From assembly GCF_025466085.1 (NCBI RefSeq), contig NZ_JANLOD010000047.1:1-64000 (forward strand): 64,000 bases of DNA, read 5' to 3'. The DNA is from Pseudomonas sp. 14P_8.1_Bac3 (GTDB lineage: Bacteria; Pseudomonadota; Gammaproteobacteria; Pseudomonadales; Pseudomonadaceae). Below the pieces are notes generated by a model. The model saw only the letters and a program-made list of their open reading frames with translations. It was not told where the DNA came from and did not search any database. The position numbers and the translations under genes are program-made. Below are positions 8,234 to 16,944 of this stretch, piece by piece; position 1 is the stretch's first letter, and each line of letters opens with the position of its first letter.

Positions 8234-9235
8234 ATGAGCGAACTGCCAGAAAACCCGATCAGCGCCACGGTGGATTTCGCCCGTGAAGGCGTGCAGCACG
8301 GGTTTCTCAAACTGCCTTACTCGCGGGACGACTCGGCCTGGGGCGCGGTGATGATTCCGGTCACGGTGATCCAGCGTGGTCAGGGGCCGACCGCACTGTT
8401 GAGCGGCGGTAACCACGGTGACGAATACGAAGGGCCGGTTGCGCTGAGCAAACTGGCCCACCGTCTTACGGCTGCCGAGGTGACCGGGCGGGTGATCATC
8501 GTTCCGTTCATGAACACGCCGGCGTTCCATGCCGGTCGGCGCACATCACCGATCGACAAAGGCAACCTCAATCGCAGTTTTCCCGGCAAACCGGACGGCA
8601 CCGTCACCGAGAAAATTGCCGATTATTTCAACCGGACGTTGTTGCCCCTGGCGGACATCGTCCTGGACATTCATTCCGGCGGTCGCACCCTGGATTTCCT
8701 GCCATTTGCCGCGTGTCATGTGCTGCCCGACAAACGCCAGCAGGCGCAATGTGAAGCCGGCATGCGCGCGTTCAATGCGCCTTACAGCATGCGCATGCTG
8801 GAACTGGATGCCGGGGCGATGTACGACACTGCCGCCGAATCCCAGGGCAAGGTGTTCGTCACCACGGAGTTGGGCGGTGGCGGTTCGTCCACTGCGCGCA
8901 GCGTGGCGATTGCCGAGCGCGGCGTGCGTAATCTGCTGATTCATGCCGGGATCGTCGAAGGCAAGATGCAGTCGGCGCCGTCGATCATGCTCGACATGCC
9001 CGATGGCGATTGCTTCATCGCCAGCGAGCACGACGGTTTGCTGGAAATGTGCCGCGACCTGGGCGACACCGTGGACAAAGGCGAAGTGATCGCCCGGGTC
9101 TACGACGCCACCCGCAGCGGCGTGGCGCCGGTGGAGTACCGCGCGGCCCGCAGCGGCTTGCTCGCGGCGCGGCATTTCCCGGGGTTGGTGCAGTGTGGCG
9201 ACACCCTTGCGGTGATTGCCGACATACTGGACTAA
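8234..9235 (+). CDS. doeB: N-alpha-acetyl-diaminobutyrate deacetylase DoeB
   Basis: This is a zinc hydrolase of the succinylglutamate desuccinylase/aspartoacylase family, 333 residues. Metal-ligand motifs are visible as GGNHGDEYEG (His and Glu, about residues 58-67) and LDIHSGG (His, about 146). DoeB (also EutE) removes the acetyl group from N-alpha-acetyl-diaminobutyrate, giving diaminobutyrate and acetate. It follows doeA after three bases. A REP doublet lies directly downstream, between this gene and the next regulator gene, so the first catabolic unit may end or be attenuated here. Confidence 0.88.
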   Translation: MSELPENPISATVDFAREGVQHGFLKLPYSRDDSAWGAVMIPVTVIQRGQGPTALLSGGNHGDEYEGPVALSKLAHRLTAAEVTGRVIIVPFMNTPAFHAGRRTSPIDKGNLNRSFPGKPDGTVTEKIADYFNRTLLPLADIVLDIHSGGRTLDFLPFAACHVLPDKRQQAQCEAGMRAFNAPYSMRMLELDAGAMYDTAAESQGKVFVTTELGGGGSSTARSVAIAERGVRNLLIHAGIVEGKMQSAPSIMLDMPDGDCFIASEHDGLLEMCRDLGDTVDKGEVIARVYDATRSGVAPVEYRAARSGLLAARHFPGLVQCGDTLAVIADILD

Positions 9236-9240
9236 GGTCC

Positions 9241-9352
9241 CCCTGTAGGAGCGTGCTCGCTCGCGATGGACGTTAACGAAAACGCGGGGTGCCTGATGCC
9301 CAACGGTGCATCGTCGGAATGCCGCCCGGAGCGTGCTCACTCCTACAGGGGT
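9241..9352. repeat. REPIN (inverted REP doublet) between doeB and doeX
   Basis: Two REP units in opposite orientation, CTGTAGGAGCGTGCTCGC and its near complement GAGCGTGCTCACTCCTACAG, flank about 70 bases. They can form a long hairpin in RNA. A T-rich stretch follows the second unit, so the hairpin could also end plus-strand transcription from doeB. The same architecture occurs at three other places in the window. Confidence 0.8.
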
Positions 9353-9381
9353 TTTTTATTTATTCAGGAGATCACCGACCC

Positions 9382-9861
9382 ATGCACAAACTCGATCGCT
9401 ATGACCTGAATATCCTGCGGATCCTCGCCGAAGACGGTCGGATTACCAAGTCGAGTCTGGCCGAGGCGATCAATCTGTCGGTGACCCCGGCCTGGGAGCG
9501 GGTGCGCAAACTGGAGGCGCTGGGGCTGATCAAAGGCTACCGCGCGCAAATCGACTGGAACGCCGTGTTCAAAAGCCAGCAGGTGCTAGTGGAAATTACC
9601 CTGGCCCGGCACACGGCTCAGGACATGCGGCGTTTCGAGCAGCGCATGCGCGAGTCCGCTGAAGTCGCGTTCTGCTACGCCACCGGTGGCGGCGTCGATT
9701 ACATGGCGATGATCCAGGCGCCGGACATCGATCATTACCAGCGTTTTATCGATCAGTTGCTGCTCGATGACCTGGGCATCGAGCGTTATTTCACCTACAT
9801 CGTCACCAAGACCATCAAGACCGCTGGCGCCTTGCCGGCCGAGTTGTCGCAAGAATCCTGA
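9382..9861 (+). CDS. doeX: Lrp/AsnC-family regulator DoeX
   Basis: This 159-residue Lrp/AsnC regulator has an N-terminal helix-turn-helix (KLDRYDLNILRILAEDGRI followed by SLAEAINLSVTPAWERVRKL) and a C-terminal ligand-sensing RAM-like domain. Its start follows CAGGAG. Ectoine catabolic clusters commonly carry such a regulator (DoeX/AsnC), which binds promoters within the locus. Its place between doeB and doeC, behind a REP doublet, suggests it is transcribed separately or as a bridge between the two halves. The ligand is unknown; an amino acid such as aspartate or diaminobutyrate is plausible. Confidence 0.8.
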   Translation: MHKLDRYDLNILRILAEDGRITKSSLAEAINLSVTPAWERVRKLEALGLIKGYRAQIDWNAVFKSQQVLVEITLARHTAQDMRRFEQRMRESAEVAFCYATGGGVDYMAMIQAPDIDHYQRFIDQLLLDDLGIERYFTYIVTKTIKTAGALPAELSQES

Positions 9862-9877
9862 ACACCCCCGAAAACCC

Positions 9878-9906
9878 TGTGGGAGCTAGCGCCCACAATC
9901 GTTTTG
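9878..9906 (+). terminator. Possible hairpin after doeX
   Basis: TGTGGG pairs with CCCACA around AGCTAGCG, followed by ATCGTTTT. It resembles half of a REP element as much as a terminator. It lies between the doeX stop and doeC, where no gene is present. Confidence 0.35.
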
Positions 9907-10038
9907 CTCCAACCGCAAAATCAGCTGTTCACCCCCGCCCAATCAGAAAAAACCACCTGCCAGCCCCCGCCAAACGCCAAATCTGCCGGCCCCCGCTGCC
10001 CTAGCATGGGTTCACGCACACGGTTTGGAGTGAACGCC

Positions 10039-11511
10039 ATGACATACAAACATCCACTGCTGTTCAAAGCCCTTTGCTACGTCGATGGGCATTGGGTGCA
10101 CAGCGACAGCGGCCACAGTGTTGCCGTGCACAACCCGGCCGACCAGCAATTGATGGGGCATGTGCCGATGCTCGACCGGCCGCAAATAGTCGCCGCGGTC
10201 GATGCGGCGCACCGGGCCTTTGCCGGTTGGCGCGAGCAGAGCCTCGACGCCCGGGCCACGATCCTGCGGCGCTGGGCGGCGTTGATGCTTGAGCATCAGG
10301 AAGACCTCGCGCGCATCCTCAGTCAGGAGCAGGGCAAGCCACTGGCCGAGTCCCGTGGCGAGATCGCCTACGCGGCGAGTTTCATTCCGTGGTTCGCCGA
10401 AGAAGCGCGCCGCCTGTACGGGCAGAACATACCCAGTCATATCCCCGGTGCGCACCTGGGGACGCTGAAGGAGCCGGTCGGCGTCTGCGCCCTGCTGACA
10501 CCCTGGAACTTCCCCTCGGCGATGATCACCCGCAAAGCCGCGGCGGCACTCGCCGCCGGTTGCACCGTGGTGATCAAACCGGCCCACGAAACGCCGTTTT
10601 CGGCCCTGGCCCTGGCGCAACTGGCGGAGGAGGCCGGCTTCCCGGCGGGTGTCTTCAACGTGGTCCTGGGTGAACCGCAAATGGCCATGGAGACGCTGGT
10701 GCAGGACGCCCGCGTGCGCTCGGTCAGCTTCACCGGATCGACCCGCGTCGGTCGGTTGGTCCTGCAGGCCGCCGCTCAGGATGTGAAGAAAGTCTCGCTG
10801 GAATTGGGCGGCAACGCGCCATTCATTGTGTGCGCGGATGCCGATCTGGAGCTGGCCGTGAAGGTCGCGGTCGAGGCCAAGTTCCAGACCTCTGGTCAGG
10901 ATTGCTGCGCCGCCAACCGGATCATGGTCGAGCGCTCGATCTACCCGGCCTTCCTCCAGCGCTTCGCGGCGGCAGTACGCGAATTGCGGGTCGGCCCGGC
11001 GCTGGTCGGTCAACAGGAGCAAAGCGTCGATATCGGGCCGTTGATGCATCAGGCCGCGCTAGAGGTCACCGCCGCCCGTGTGGCGGATGCCGTGCAACGG
11101 GGCGCCCAACGGCTGGTCGGCGGTGAGGCCCACGCATTGGGGGGATTGTTCTATCAACCGACGGTGCTGGCCGATGTCACGCCCGAGATGCGCATCTACC
11201 GCGAAGAGAACTTCGCGCCGATTGCCGGCGTGATGCCATTCGACAGCCTCGAGCAGGCCATCGAGATGGCCAATGACACCGAATACGGTCTGGCCGCCTA
11301 CATTTGTTCCAATCGCCTGGACCTGATCTACCCGCTGATTCGTCGTCTCGACCACGCCATGGTCGCGGTCAACGGCGTCAAGTTCACCGGCCATCCGATC
11401 CCGTTCGGTGGCATGAAAGCCTCGGGCCTTGGCCGCGAAGGCGGCACCGAGGGCTTCGACGCCTTTGTCGAAACCAAATACTTTTGCCTGCACCATCAAG
11501 GCCAGTTCTAA
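10039..11511 (+). CDS. doeC: Aspartate-semialdehyde dehydrogenase DoeC (ALDH family)
   Basis: This is a 490-residue NAD(P)-dependent aldehyde dehydrogenase of the succinate-semialdehyde dehydrogenase branch. Visible motifs are the cofactor-binding TPWNFP, the general-base region ELGGNAPF and the catalytic cysteine C289 in FQTSGQDCCAANR, which is followed by a second cysteine. DoeC/Ssd oxidises aspartate semialdehyde made by DoeD to L-aspartate, the last step to central metabolism. The ATG at 10039 is preceded by TTGGAG. It is followed 11 bases later by doeD with its own AAGGAG. By sequence alone it would be annotated GabD-like. Confidence 0.82.
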   Translation: MTYKHPLLFKALCYVDGHWVHSDSGHSVAVHNPADQQLMGHVPMLDRPQIVAAVDAAHRAFAGWREQSLDARATILRRWAALMLEHQEDLARILSQEQGKPLAESRGEIAYAASFIPWFAEEARRLYGQNIPSHIPGAHLGTLKEPVGVCALLTPWNFPSAMITRKAAAALAAGCTVVIKPAHETPFSALALAQLAEEAGFPAGVFNVVLGEPQMAMETLVQDARVRSVSFTGSTRVGRLVLQAAAQDVKKVSLELGGNAPFIVCADADLELAVKVAVEAKFQTSGQDCCAANRIMVERSIYPAFLQRFAAAVRELRVGPALVGQQEQSVDIGPLMHQAALEVTAARVADAVQRGAQRLVGGEAHALGGLFYQPTVLADVTPEMRIYREENFAPIAGVMPFDSLEQAIEMANDTEYGLAAYICSNRLDLIYPLIRRLDHAMVAVNGVKFTGHPIPFGGMKASGLGREGGTEGFDAFVETKYFCLHHQGQF

Positions 11512-11522
11512 GGAGATCCACC

Positions 11523-12908
11523 ATGAGCCAAGAACTCGACACGCTGTTCGAACAAGACCGCGCGCACTTCATGCACCCGTCGACCCACGCCCACGACCAC
11601 GCCAGTGGCGCGCTCAAGGGGCGCATCATCAAGAGCGCGTCGGGCATCCGCATTCGCGACCACGAAGGCCGTGAATTCATCGACGCCTTTGCCGGTTTGT
11701 ATTGCGTGAACATCGGCTACGGTCGCACCGAAGTCGCCGATGCGATCTACAAGCAAGCCAAGGAACTGGCCTATTACCACACCTACGTCGGCCACTCGAC
11801 CGAGGCGATCATCGAGCTGTCCAGCCGCATCATGGACTGGGCGCCGGAGGGCATGAAAAAGGTCTACTACGGCCTGTCCGGCTCCGACGCCAACGAAACC
11901 CAGATCAAACTGGTGCGTTACTACAACAACGTGCTGGGGCGTCCGCAGAAGAAGAAAATCATCTCCCGCGACCGTGGTTATCACGGCTCGGGCATCATGA
12001 CTGGCAGCCTGACCGGCCTGCCGACCTTCCATCAGCATTTCGATCTGCCGGAGCAAGGCATCAAGCACACGGTGTGCCCGCATTGGTATCGCAAGGCGCC
12101 GGCCGGGATGGATGAAGCCACGTTTGTGCGGTATTGCGCCGACGAGCTGGAAAAAATGATCTTGGCGGAAGGGCCGGACACCGTCGCGGCGTTCATCGGT
12201 GAACCGTTGATGGGCACCGGCGGGATCATCGTGCCGCCGGCCGGTTATTGGGCGGCGATTCAAGCGGTGCTGAACAAATACGACGTGCTGTTGATTGCCG
12301 ACGAGGTGGTCTGTGCCTTTGGTCGCCTGGGCTCGAAGATGGGCAGCCAGCGTTACGGAATGCGTCCGGATTTGATCACCACCGCTAAAGGCCTGACCAG
12401 TGCCTATGCACCCTTGTCGGCGGTGATCGTCGGTGAAAAAGTCTGGGATGTGATCGAAAAGGCTTCCGAATCACAAGGTGCCATGGGCCACGGCTGGACG
12501 TACTCCGGCCACCCGATTTGCGCCGCCGCGGCCTTGGCCAACCTCGATATTCTTGAGCGGGAAAACCTGACGGCGAACGCGCAGAAGGTCGGCAGTTACC
12601 TCAACCGTCGGTTGCGCGAGGTGCTGGAAGGTCATCCGCTGGTGGGCGAGGTGCGCGGCGACGGCATGCTGGCGGCGGTCGAATTCATGGCGGACCGTGA
12701 GCAGCGCACACCGTTCGATGCGGCGTTGAAGGTGGGGCCGAAGGTCTCGGCGGCGTGCCTGGAGCGCGGCATGATCGCCCGCGCGATGCCCCATGGCGAC
12801 ATTCTCGGCTTCGCACCGCCACTGATCCTGACCGAAGCCGACGCGGACTTGATCGTCGACATCACCCAAAGTGCGGTGGACCAGGTGGCCAGCGAGGTGC
12901 TTGGCTGA
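11523..12908 (+). CDS. doeD: Diaminobutyrate transaminase DoeD
   Basis: This class-III PLP aminotransferase has 461 residues. The PLP-binding lysine lies in TTAKGLTSAYAPL, and the aspartate of LLIADEVVCAFGR contacts the cofactor nitrogen. DoeD (Atf) moves the gamma-amino group of diaminobutyrate to an acceptor, giving aspartate semialdehyde for DoeC. The start follows AAGGAGATCCACC. A REP unit and then a strong bidirectional terminator follow, marking the end of the ectoine locus. Related omega-amino acid aminotransferases share these motifs, so the substrate is inferred from the pathway. Confidence 0.85.
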   Translation: MSQELDTLFEQDRAHFMHPSTHAHDHASGALKGRIIKSASGIRIRDHEGREFIDAFAGLYCVNIGYGRTEVADAIYKQAKELAYYHTYVGHSTEAIIELSSRIMDWAPEGMKKVYYGLSGSDANETQIKLVRYYNNVLGRPQKKKIISRDRGYHGSGIMTGSLTGLPTFHQHFDLPEQGIKHTVCPHWYRKAPAGMDEATFVRYCADELEKMILAEGPDTVAAFIGEPLMGTGGIIVPPAGYWAAIQAVLNKYDVLLIADEVVCAFGRLGSKMGSQRYGMRPDLITTAKGLTSAYAPLSAVIVGEKVWDVIEKASESQGAMGHGWTYSGHPICAAAALANLDILERENLTANAQKVGSYLNRRLREVLEGHPLVGEVRGDGMLAAVEFMADREQRTPFDAALKVGPKVSAACLERGMIARAMPHGDILGFAPPLILTEADADLIVDITQSAVDQVASEVLG

Positions 12909-12917
12909 GGTGATCTC

Positions 12918-12942
12918 CTGTGGGAGCGGGCTTGCTCGCGAA
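12918..12942. repeat. Single REP palindrome after doeD
   Basis: CTGTGGGAGCGGGCTTGCTC followed by GCGAA is the second REP sequence type of this window. It sits between the doeD stop and the terminator. Confidence 0.75.
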
Positions 12943-12978
12943 GAGCCCAACCGCCCAGCAGAAATAATGGAAACAAAA

Positions 12979-13014
12979 AAGCCCCCGGACGAGTGATCAT
13001 CCGGGGGCTTTTGG
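12979..13014. terminator. Bidirectional terminator between doeD and the ZapG-like gene
   Basis: A perfect 11-bp stem (AAGCCCCCGGA / TCCGGGGGCTT) has a 10-base loop. It is flanked by TTTT on the plus strand and by AAAAAA upstream, which is a T-run on the minus strand. It separates two convergent genes and should terminate both. Confidence 0.85.
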
Positions 13015-13031
13015 TATCGCGCGAAACCTGA

Positions 13032-13466
13032 TTACTTCTTCAGACCGTAATGCTCATCGAGCATGCCCGGCGCGTTAGGGGCTTTCGGGGCGTAGTCGCG
13101 AGGCGGCTCCTGATTGCGCGGTGGCGTCAGGCGTTCACGTGGGGCCGCTGCCGCATCGGCGTGCAGCGAGGCCAGCAGGCGTTGGCGGGTCTGCTCGTCC
13201 AGGGCCAGACGATTGGCACCCTCGGCGAGATGATCCTGCACTTCCTGATAGCTCTGAGTCAGTTTCTTGACCAGGGAAGCGGTGCTGTTGAAGTGGGTAA
13301 CCACCTCGTTCTGATAACTGTCGAAACGTTCCTGAACGTCATCCAGCTGACGTTGCGTGCTGCTGGGAGCGGCATTCGGCACCAGGCGAGCGATCAGGAA
13401 TCCAATGGCGACACCCACGACCAGGGCAAGAGTCGGCAACAACCAAACTAAGAGCGAGTGTTCCAC
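13032..13466 (-). CDS. zapG: YhcB/ZapG-family (DUF1043) inner-membrane protein
   Basis: This 144-residue protein has one N-terminal membrane anchor (about residues 6-28), then a predicted coiled coil (STQRQLDDVQERFDSYQNEV onwards) and a proline-rich C terminus. This matches the YhcB/ZapG family, linked in enterobacteria to envelope growth and cell division. It stands alone on the minus strand, convergent with doeD and divergent from the hydrolase. The family assignment is good; the precise role in pseudomonads is inferred. Confidence 0.75.
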   Translation of the reverse strand: MEHSLLVWLLPTLALVVGVAIGFLIARLVPNAAPSSTQRQLDDVQERFDSYQNEVVTHFNSTASLVKKLTQSYQEVQDHLAEGANRLALDEQTRQRLLASLHADAAAAPRERLTPPRNQEPPRDYAPKAPNAPGMLDEHYGLKK

Positions 13467-13610
13467 GAGTCCTTCCTCTATAAACGGCTTTGCTTTACGT
13501 TAACGGCTCGAACCTGCGCTGTATACCGCGATTCACTCGCAATAGACTGGCACAGACAATTTGCTAGACGAGTCGACCCGATTCGAGGTCACGGAGTTCC
13601 TTCCTTGCTT

Positions 13611-14240
13611 ATGCGCGAAACCCCTGTAGTGATTGATGGCCCGGTCGGTCAACTGGAAGCTTTGTATCTGGAGATTGAGCAGCCCCGCGGCCTGGCGCTG
13701 ATCTGCCATCCAAACCCGGTGCAGGGCGGCACCATGCTCAATAAAGTCGTGTCGACCCTGCAGCGCACCGCGCGCGATGCCGGTTTGATTACCTTGCGTT
13801 TCAATTACCGGGGCGTCGGTGCCAGCGCAGGCACGCACGACATGGGCACAGGCGAGGTCGACGATGCCCAGGCCGCGGCGCAATGGCTGCGGTCGAAACA
13901 TCCCGGCTTGCCGCTGACGTTGTTCGGTTTCTCCTTCGGCGGTTTTGTTGCCGCAAGTCTCGGCGGACGCCTGGAAGCCAAGGGCGAACACTTGAAACAT
14001 CTGTTCATGGTCGCGCCGGCGGTCATGCGCCTCGGTGATCAGGATCAACTGCCGCAGCACGGCGAGCTGACCCTGATCCAGCCGGAAACCGACGAAGTCA
14101 TCGACCCGCAAGCCGTCTACGACTGGTCCGCGAAACTCGAGCGTCCCCATGAGCTGCTGAAAGTGGCAGAATGCGGGCACTTTTTTCATGGCAAGCTGAC
14201 CGATCTCAAGGATCTGATCCTGCCGCGTCTTTCGAATTGA
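13611..14240 (+). CDS. Alpha/beta hydrolase (CocE/NonD-like dienelactone hydrolase type)
   Basis: This 209-residue alpha/beta hydrolase has the nucleophile elbow GFSFGG (serine), an HPNP oxyanion-type motif (LICHPNPVQGG), an acid after strand 6 (QPETDEVIDP) and the catalytic histidine in CGHFFHGKL. Small hydrolases of this type are widespread in proteobacteria, and their natural substrates are mostly unknown. It ends 24 bases before trpS, so the two may be cotranscribed. Longer in-frame starts exist upstream, but the family usually begins near this ATG. Confidence 0.72.
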   Translation: MRETPVVIDGPVGQLEALYLEIEQPRGLALICHPNPVQGGTMLNKVVSTLQRTARDAGLITLRFNYRGVGASAGTHDMGTGEVDDAQAAAQWLRSKHPGLPLTLFGFSFGGFVAASLGGRLEAKGEHLKHLFMVAPAVMRLGDQDQLPQHGELTLIQPETDEVIDPQAVYDWSAKLERPHELLKVAECGHFFHGKLTDLKDLILPRLSN

Positions 14241-14264
14241 TTGCAGTCTGACAAGCGATTACCC

Positions 14265-15620
14265 ATGACGACTCGTACCCGTATCCTCACTGGCATCACC
14301 ACCACCGGCACGCCGCACCTGGGCAACTACGCCGGCGCCATCCGCCCGGCGATCCTGGCCAGCCGTGACAGCAATGTCGATTCGTTCTACTTTCTGGCCG
14401 ACTACCACGCCCTGATCAAATGCGATGACCCGCTGCGCATCCAGCGTTCGCGTCTGGAAATCGCCGCGACCTGGCTGGCCGGTGGCCTCGACGTGGACCG
14501 CGTGACGTTCTACCGCCAGTCCGACATCCCGGAAATCCCCGAGCTGACCTGGCTGCTGACCTGCGTCGCCGCCAAGGGCCTGCTCAACCGCGCCCACGCC
14601 TACAAGGCCTCGGTGGACAAGAACGTCGAAACCGGTGAAGACCCGGACGCCGGCATCACCATGGGCCTGTACAGCTACCCGGTGTTGATGGCCGCGGACA
14701 TTCTGATGTTCAACGCGCACAAGGTGCCGGTCGGTCGTGACCAGATCCAGCATGTGGAAATGGCGCGGGACATCGGCCAGCGTTTCAACCACCTGTTCGG
14801 TCAGGGCAAGGAATTCTTCACCATGCCCGAAGCGTTGATCGAAGAAAGCGTGGCCACGCTGCCCGGTCTCGACGGTCGCAAGATGTCGAAAAGCTACGAC
14901 AACACCATTCCGTTGTTCAGCAGCGCCAAGGACATGAAAGACGCGATCTCGCGGATCGTCACCGACTCCCGGGCACCGGGCGAAGCGAAAGATCCGGACA
15001 ATTCGCACCTGTTCACCTTGTTCCAGGCCTTCGCCACTCCGGCGCAGTCCGACGAATTCCGCAGCGAACTGCTGCAGGGACTGGGTTGGGGCGAGGCGAA
15101 GAATCGCCTGTTCCAGCTGCTCGACAGCGAACTTGGCGAGTCCCGTGAGCGCTATCACCAGTTGATCGAACGCCCGGCAGACCTGGAAGACATGCTGCAG
15201 GTCGGCGCCAGGAAGGCCCGTTCGGTGGCGACGCCGTTTCTTCAGGAACTGCGTGAAGCGGTCGGCCTGCGTTCGTTTGTCGCCCAGACCCAGGTCGCGG
15301 CGACCACCAAAAAGAAAGCCGCGAAAGCCGCGCGTTTTGTCAGCTTCCGCGAAGACGATGGCAGTTTCCGTTTCCGCCTGCTGGCAGCCGATGGCGAGCA
15401 ACTGCTGCTGTCGCGCAATTTCGCCGACGGCAAGACCGCCGGTCAGGTGACCAAGCAACTGCAAGCGGGCCAGCCACTGGACGTGCGCAGCGAAGACCTG
15501 AGCTTCAGCGTCTGGCTGGAAGGCGAGTGCGTCGGCGACAGCCCGGCCTTCGCCGACAGCGCCGCTCGCGACAGCGCGATCGATGCCCTGCGGGTCGCGC
15601 TGACGCCGGTTCAGGAATAA
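14265..15620 (+). CDS. trpS: Tryptophanyl-tRNA synthetase
   Basis: This class-I aminoacyl-tRNA synthetase charges tRNA-Trp in the cytoplasm. The HIGH-type motif is TPHLGNYAGA near the N terminus and the KMSKS loop is GRKMSKSYDN near residue 210. At 451 residues it is longer than the common form of about 335. The extra C-terminal 110 or so residues include an alanine/lysine-rich linker (ATTKKKAAKAARF) and a small domain, an extension I associate with pseudomonad TrpS. The ATG at 14265 begins directly with MTTRTRILTGITTTG. Confidence 0.92.
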   Translation: MTTRTRILTGITTTGTPHLGNYAGAIRPAILASRDSNVDSFYFLADYHALIKCDDPLRIQRSRLEIAATWLAGGLDVDRVTFYRQSDIPEIPELTWLLTCVAAKGLLNRAHAYKASVDKNVETGEDPDAGITMGLYSYPVLMAADILMFNAHKVPVGRDQIQHVEMARDIGQRFNHLFGQGKEFFTMPEALIEESVATLPGLDGRKMSKSYDNTIPLFSSAKDMKDAISRIVTDSRAPGEAKDPDNSHLFTLFQAFATPAQSDEFRSELLQGLGWGEAKNRLFQLLDSELGESRERYHQLIERPADLEDMLQVGARKARSVATPFLQELREAVGLRSFVAQTQVAATTKKKAAKAARFVSFREDDGSFRFRLLAADGEQLLLSRNFADGKTAGQVTKQLQAGQPLDVRSEDLSFSVWLEGECVGDSPAFADSAARDSAIDALRVALTPVQE

Positions 15621-15659
15621 TCAACGGCGCGGCCCGACCAAGGGCTGATTGCCATTCCC

Positions 15660-15692
15660 ACGGGCCATCGCTACAGTGACGGCCCGTTTTTG
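15660..15692 (+). terminator. Rho-independent terminator after trpS
   Basis: ACGGGCC and GGCCCGT pair across a 14-base loop and are followed by TTTTTG. The hairpin lies between trpS and zapE and should end trpS transcription in part or completely. Confidence 0.75.
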
Positions 15693-15710
15693 TTGCCTTG
15701 CTAACGAATT

Positions 15711-16805
15711 ATGACGCCCCTAGAACGATATCAAGCTGATCTGAAACGCCCGGAATTCTTCCATGACGCCGCGCAGGAAACCGCCGTGCGCCATTTGCAG
15801 CGCCTGTACGACGATCTGGTCGCGGCCTCGCAAAACAAACCGGGCCTGCTCGGCAAACTGTTTGGCAAGAAGGATCAGGCGCCGGTCAAGGGCCTGTACT
15901 TCTGGGGCGGCGTGGGTCGCGGCAAGACTTACCTGGTCGACACCTTCTTCGAAGCGCTGCCGTTCAAGGAAAAGACTCGCACGCACTTCCACCGCTTCAT
16001 GAAGCGCGTGCACGAAGAAATGAAAACCCTCGGCGGCGAGAAAAATCCGCTGACCATCATCGCCAAGCGTTTCTCAGATGAGTCGCGGGTGATCTGCTTC
16101 GATGAATTCTTCGTCTCCGACATCACCGACGCGATGATCCTCGGCACGCTGATGGAAGAGCTGTTCAAGAATGGCGTGACCCTGGTCGCGACGTCGAACA
16201 TCGTGCCGGACGGCCTGTACAAGGACGGCCTGCAACGTGCGAGATTCCTGCCAGCCATCGCGCTGATCAAACAGAACACCGAGATCGTCAACGTCGACAG
16301 CGGCGTCGATTATCGCCTGCGTCACCTTGAGCAAGCGGAGCTGTTCCATTTTCCGCTGGACGAAGCGTCCAACGAAAGCCTGCGCAAGAGCTTCCGCGCA
16401 CTGACGCCGGAATGCACCGCCGCCATCGAAAACGATGTGCTGATTATCGAGAACCGCGAAATTCGTGCCTTGCGTACTTGCGATGACGTGGCCTGGTTCG
16501 ACTTCCGTGAACTGTGCGATGGCCCGCGCAGCCAGAACGATTACATCGAACTGGGCAAGATCTTCCACGCCGTGTTGCTCAGCGGTGTCGAGCAGATGAG
16601 CGTCACCACCGACGACATCGCGCGCCGCTTCATCAACATGGTCGACGAGTTCTACGACCGTAACGTCAAGTTGATCATTTCTGCTGAAGTCGAGCTGAAG
16701 GACCTCTATACCGGTGGTCGCCTGAACTTCGAATTCCAGCGCACCCTCAGCCGGTTGCTGGAAATGCAATCCCACGAATTCCTGTCCCGGGCGCACAAGC
16801 CTTAG
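15711..16805 (+). CDS. zapE: Cell division protein ZapE (AFG1-like ATPase)
   Basis: This 364-residue AFG1/ZapE-family P-loop ATPase has Walker A GGVGRGKT (about residues 66-73) and Walker B VICFDEFF. In E. coli ZapE associates with FtsZ rings and is needed under low oxygen and high temperature; the mitochondrial relative Afg1/LACE1 is linked to respiratory complex turnover. It stands between the trpS terminator and a REP doublet, so it is probably monocistronic. Length and motifs fit the family throughout. Confidence 0.88.
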   Translation: MTPLERYQADLKRPEFFHDAAQETAVRHLQRLYDDLVAASQNKPGLLGKLFGKKDQAPVKGLYFWGGVGRGKTYLVDTFFEALPFKEKTRTHFHRFMKRVHEEMKTLGGEKNPLTIIAKRFSDESRVICFDEFFVSDITDAMILGTLMEELFKNGVTLVATSNIVPDGLYKDGLQRARFLPAIALIKQNTEIVNVDSGVDYRLRHLEQAELFHFPLDEASNESLRKSFRALTPECTAAIENDVLIIENREIRALRTCDDVAWFDFRELCDGPRSQNDYIELGKIFHAVLLSGVEQMSVTTDDIARRFINMVDEFYDRNVKLIISAEVELKDLYTGGRLNFEFQRTLSRLLEMQSHEFLSRAHKP

Positions 16806-16818
16806 CACGCCCCGCTTC

Positions 16819-16935
16819 CTGTAGGAGCGAGCTTGCTCCGGGCGGCGCTCCGACGATGGACGTCAACGATGACGCGCTCATTCTGGATGAACGCGTTGTC
16901 AGGACGTTTTTTCGCGAGCAAGCTCGCTCCTACAG
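16819..16935. repeat. REPIN (inverted REP doublet) after zapE
   Basis: CTGTAGGAGCGAGCTTGCTC opens the element and GAGCAAGCTCGCTCCTACAG closes it. The inner spacer holds GATGGACGTCAACGATGACGCG, also present in altered form in the other doublets. It lies between two convergent genes (zapE and the asparaginase gene) and may form a transcript-ending hairpin. Confidence 0.82.
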
Positions 16936-16944
16936 TGGGGTGTG

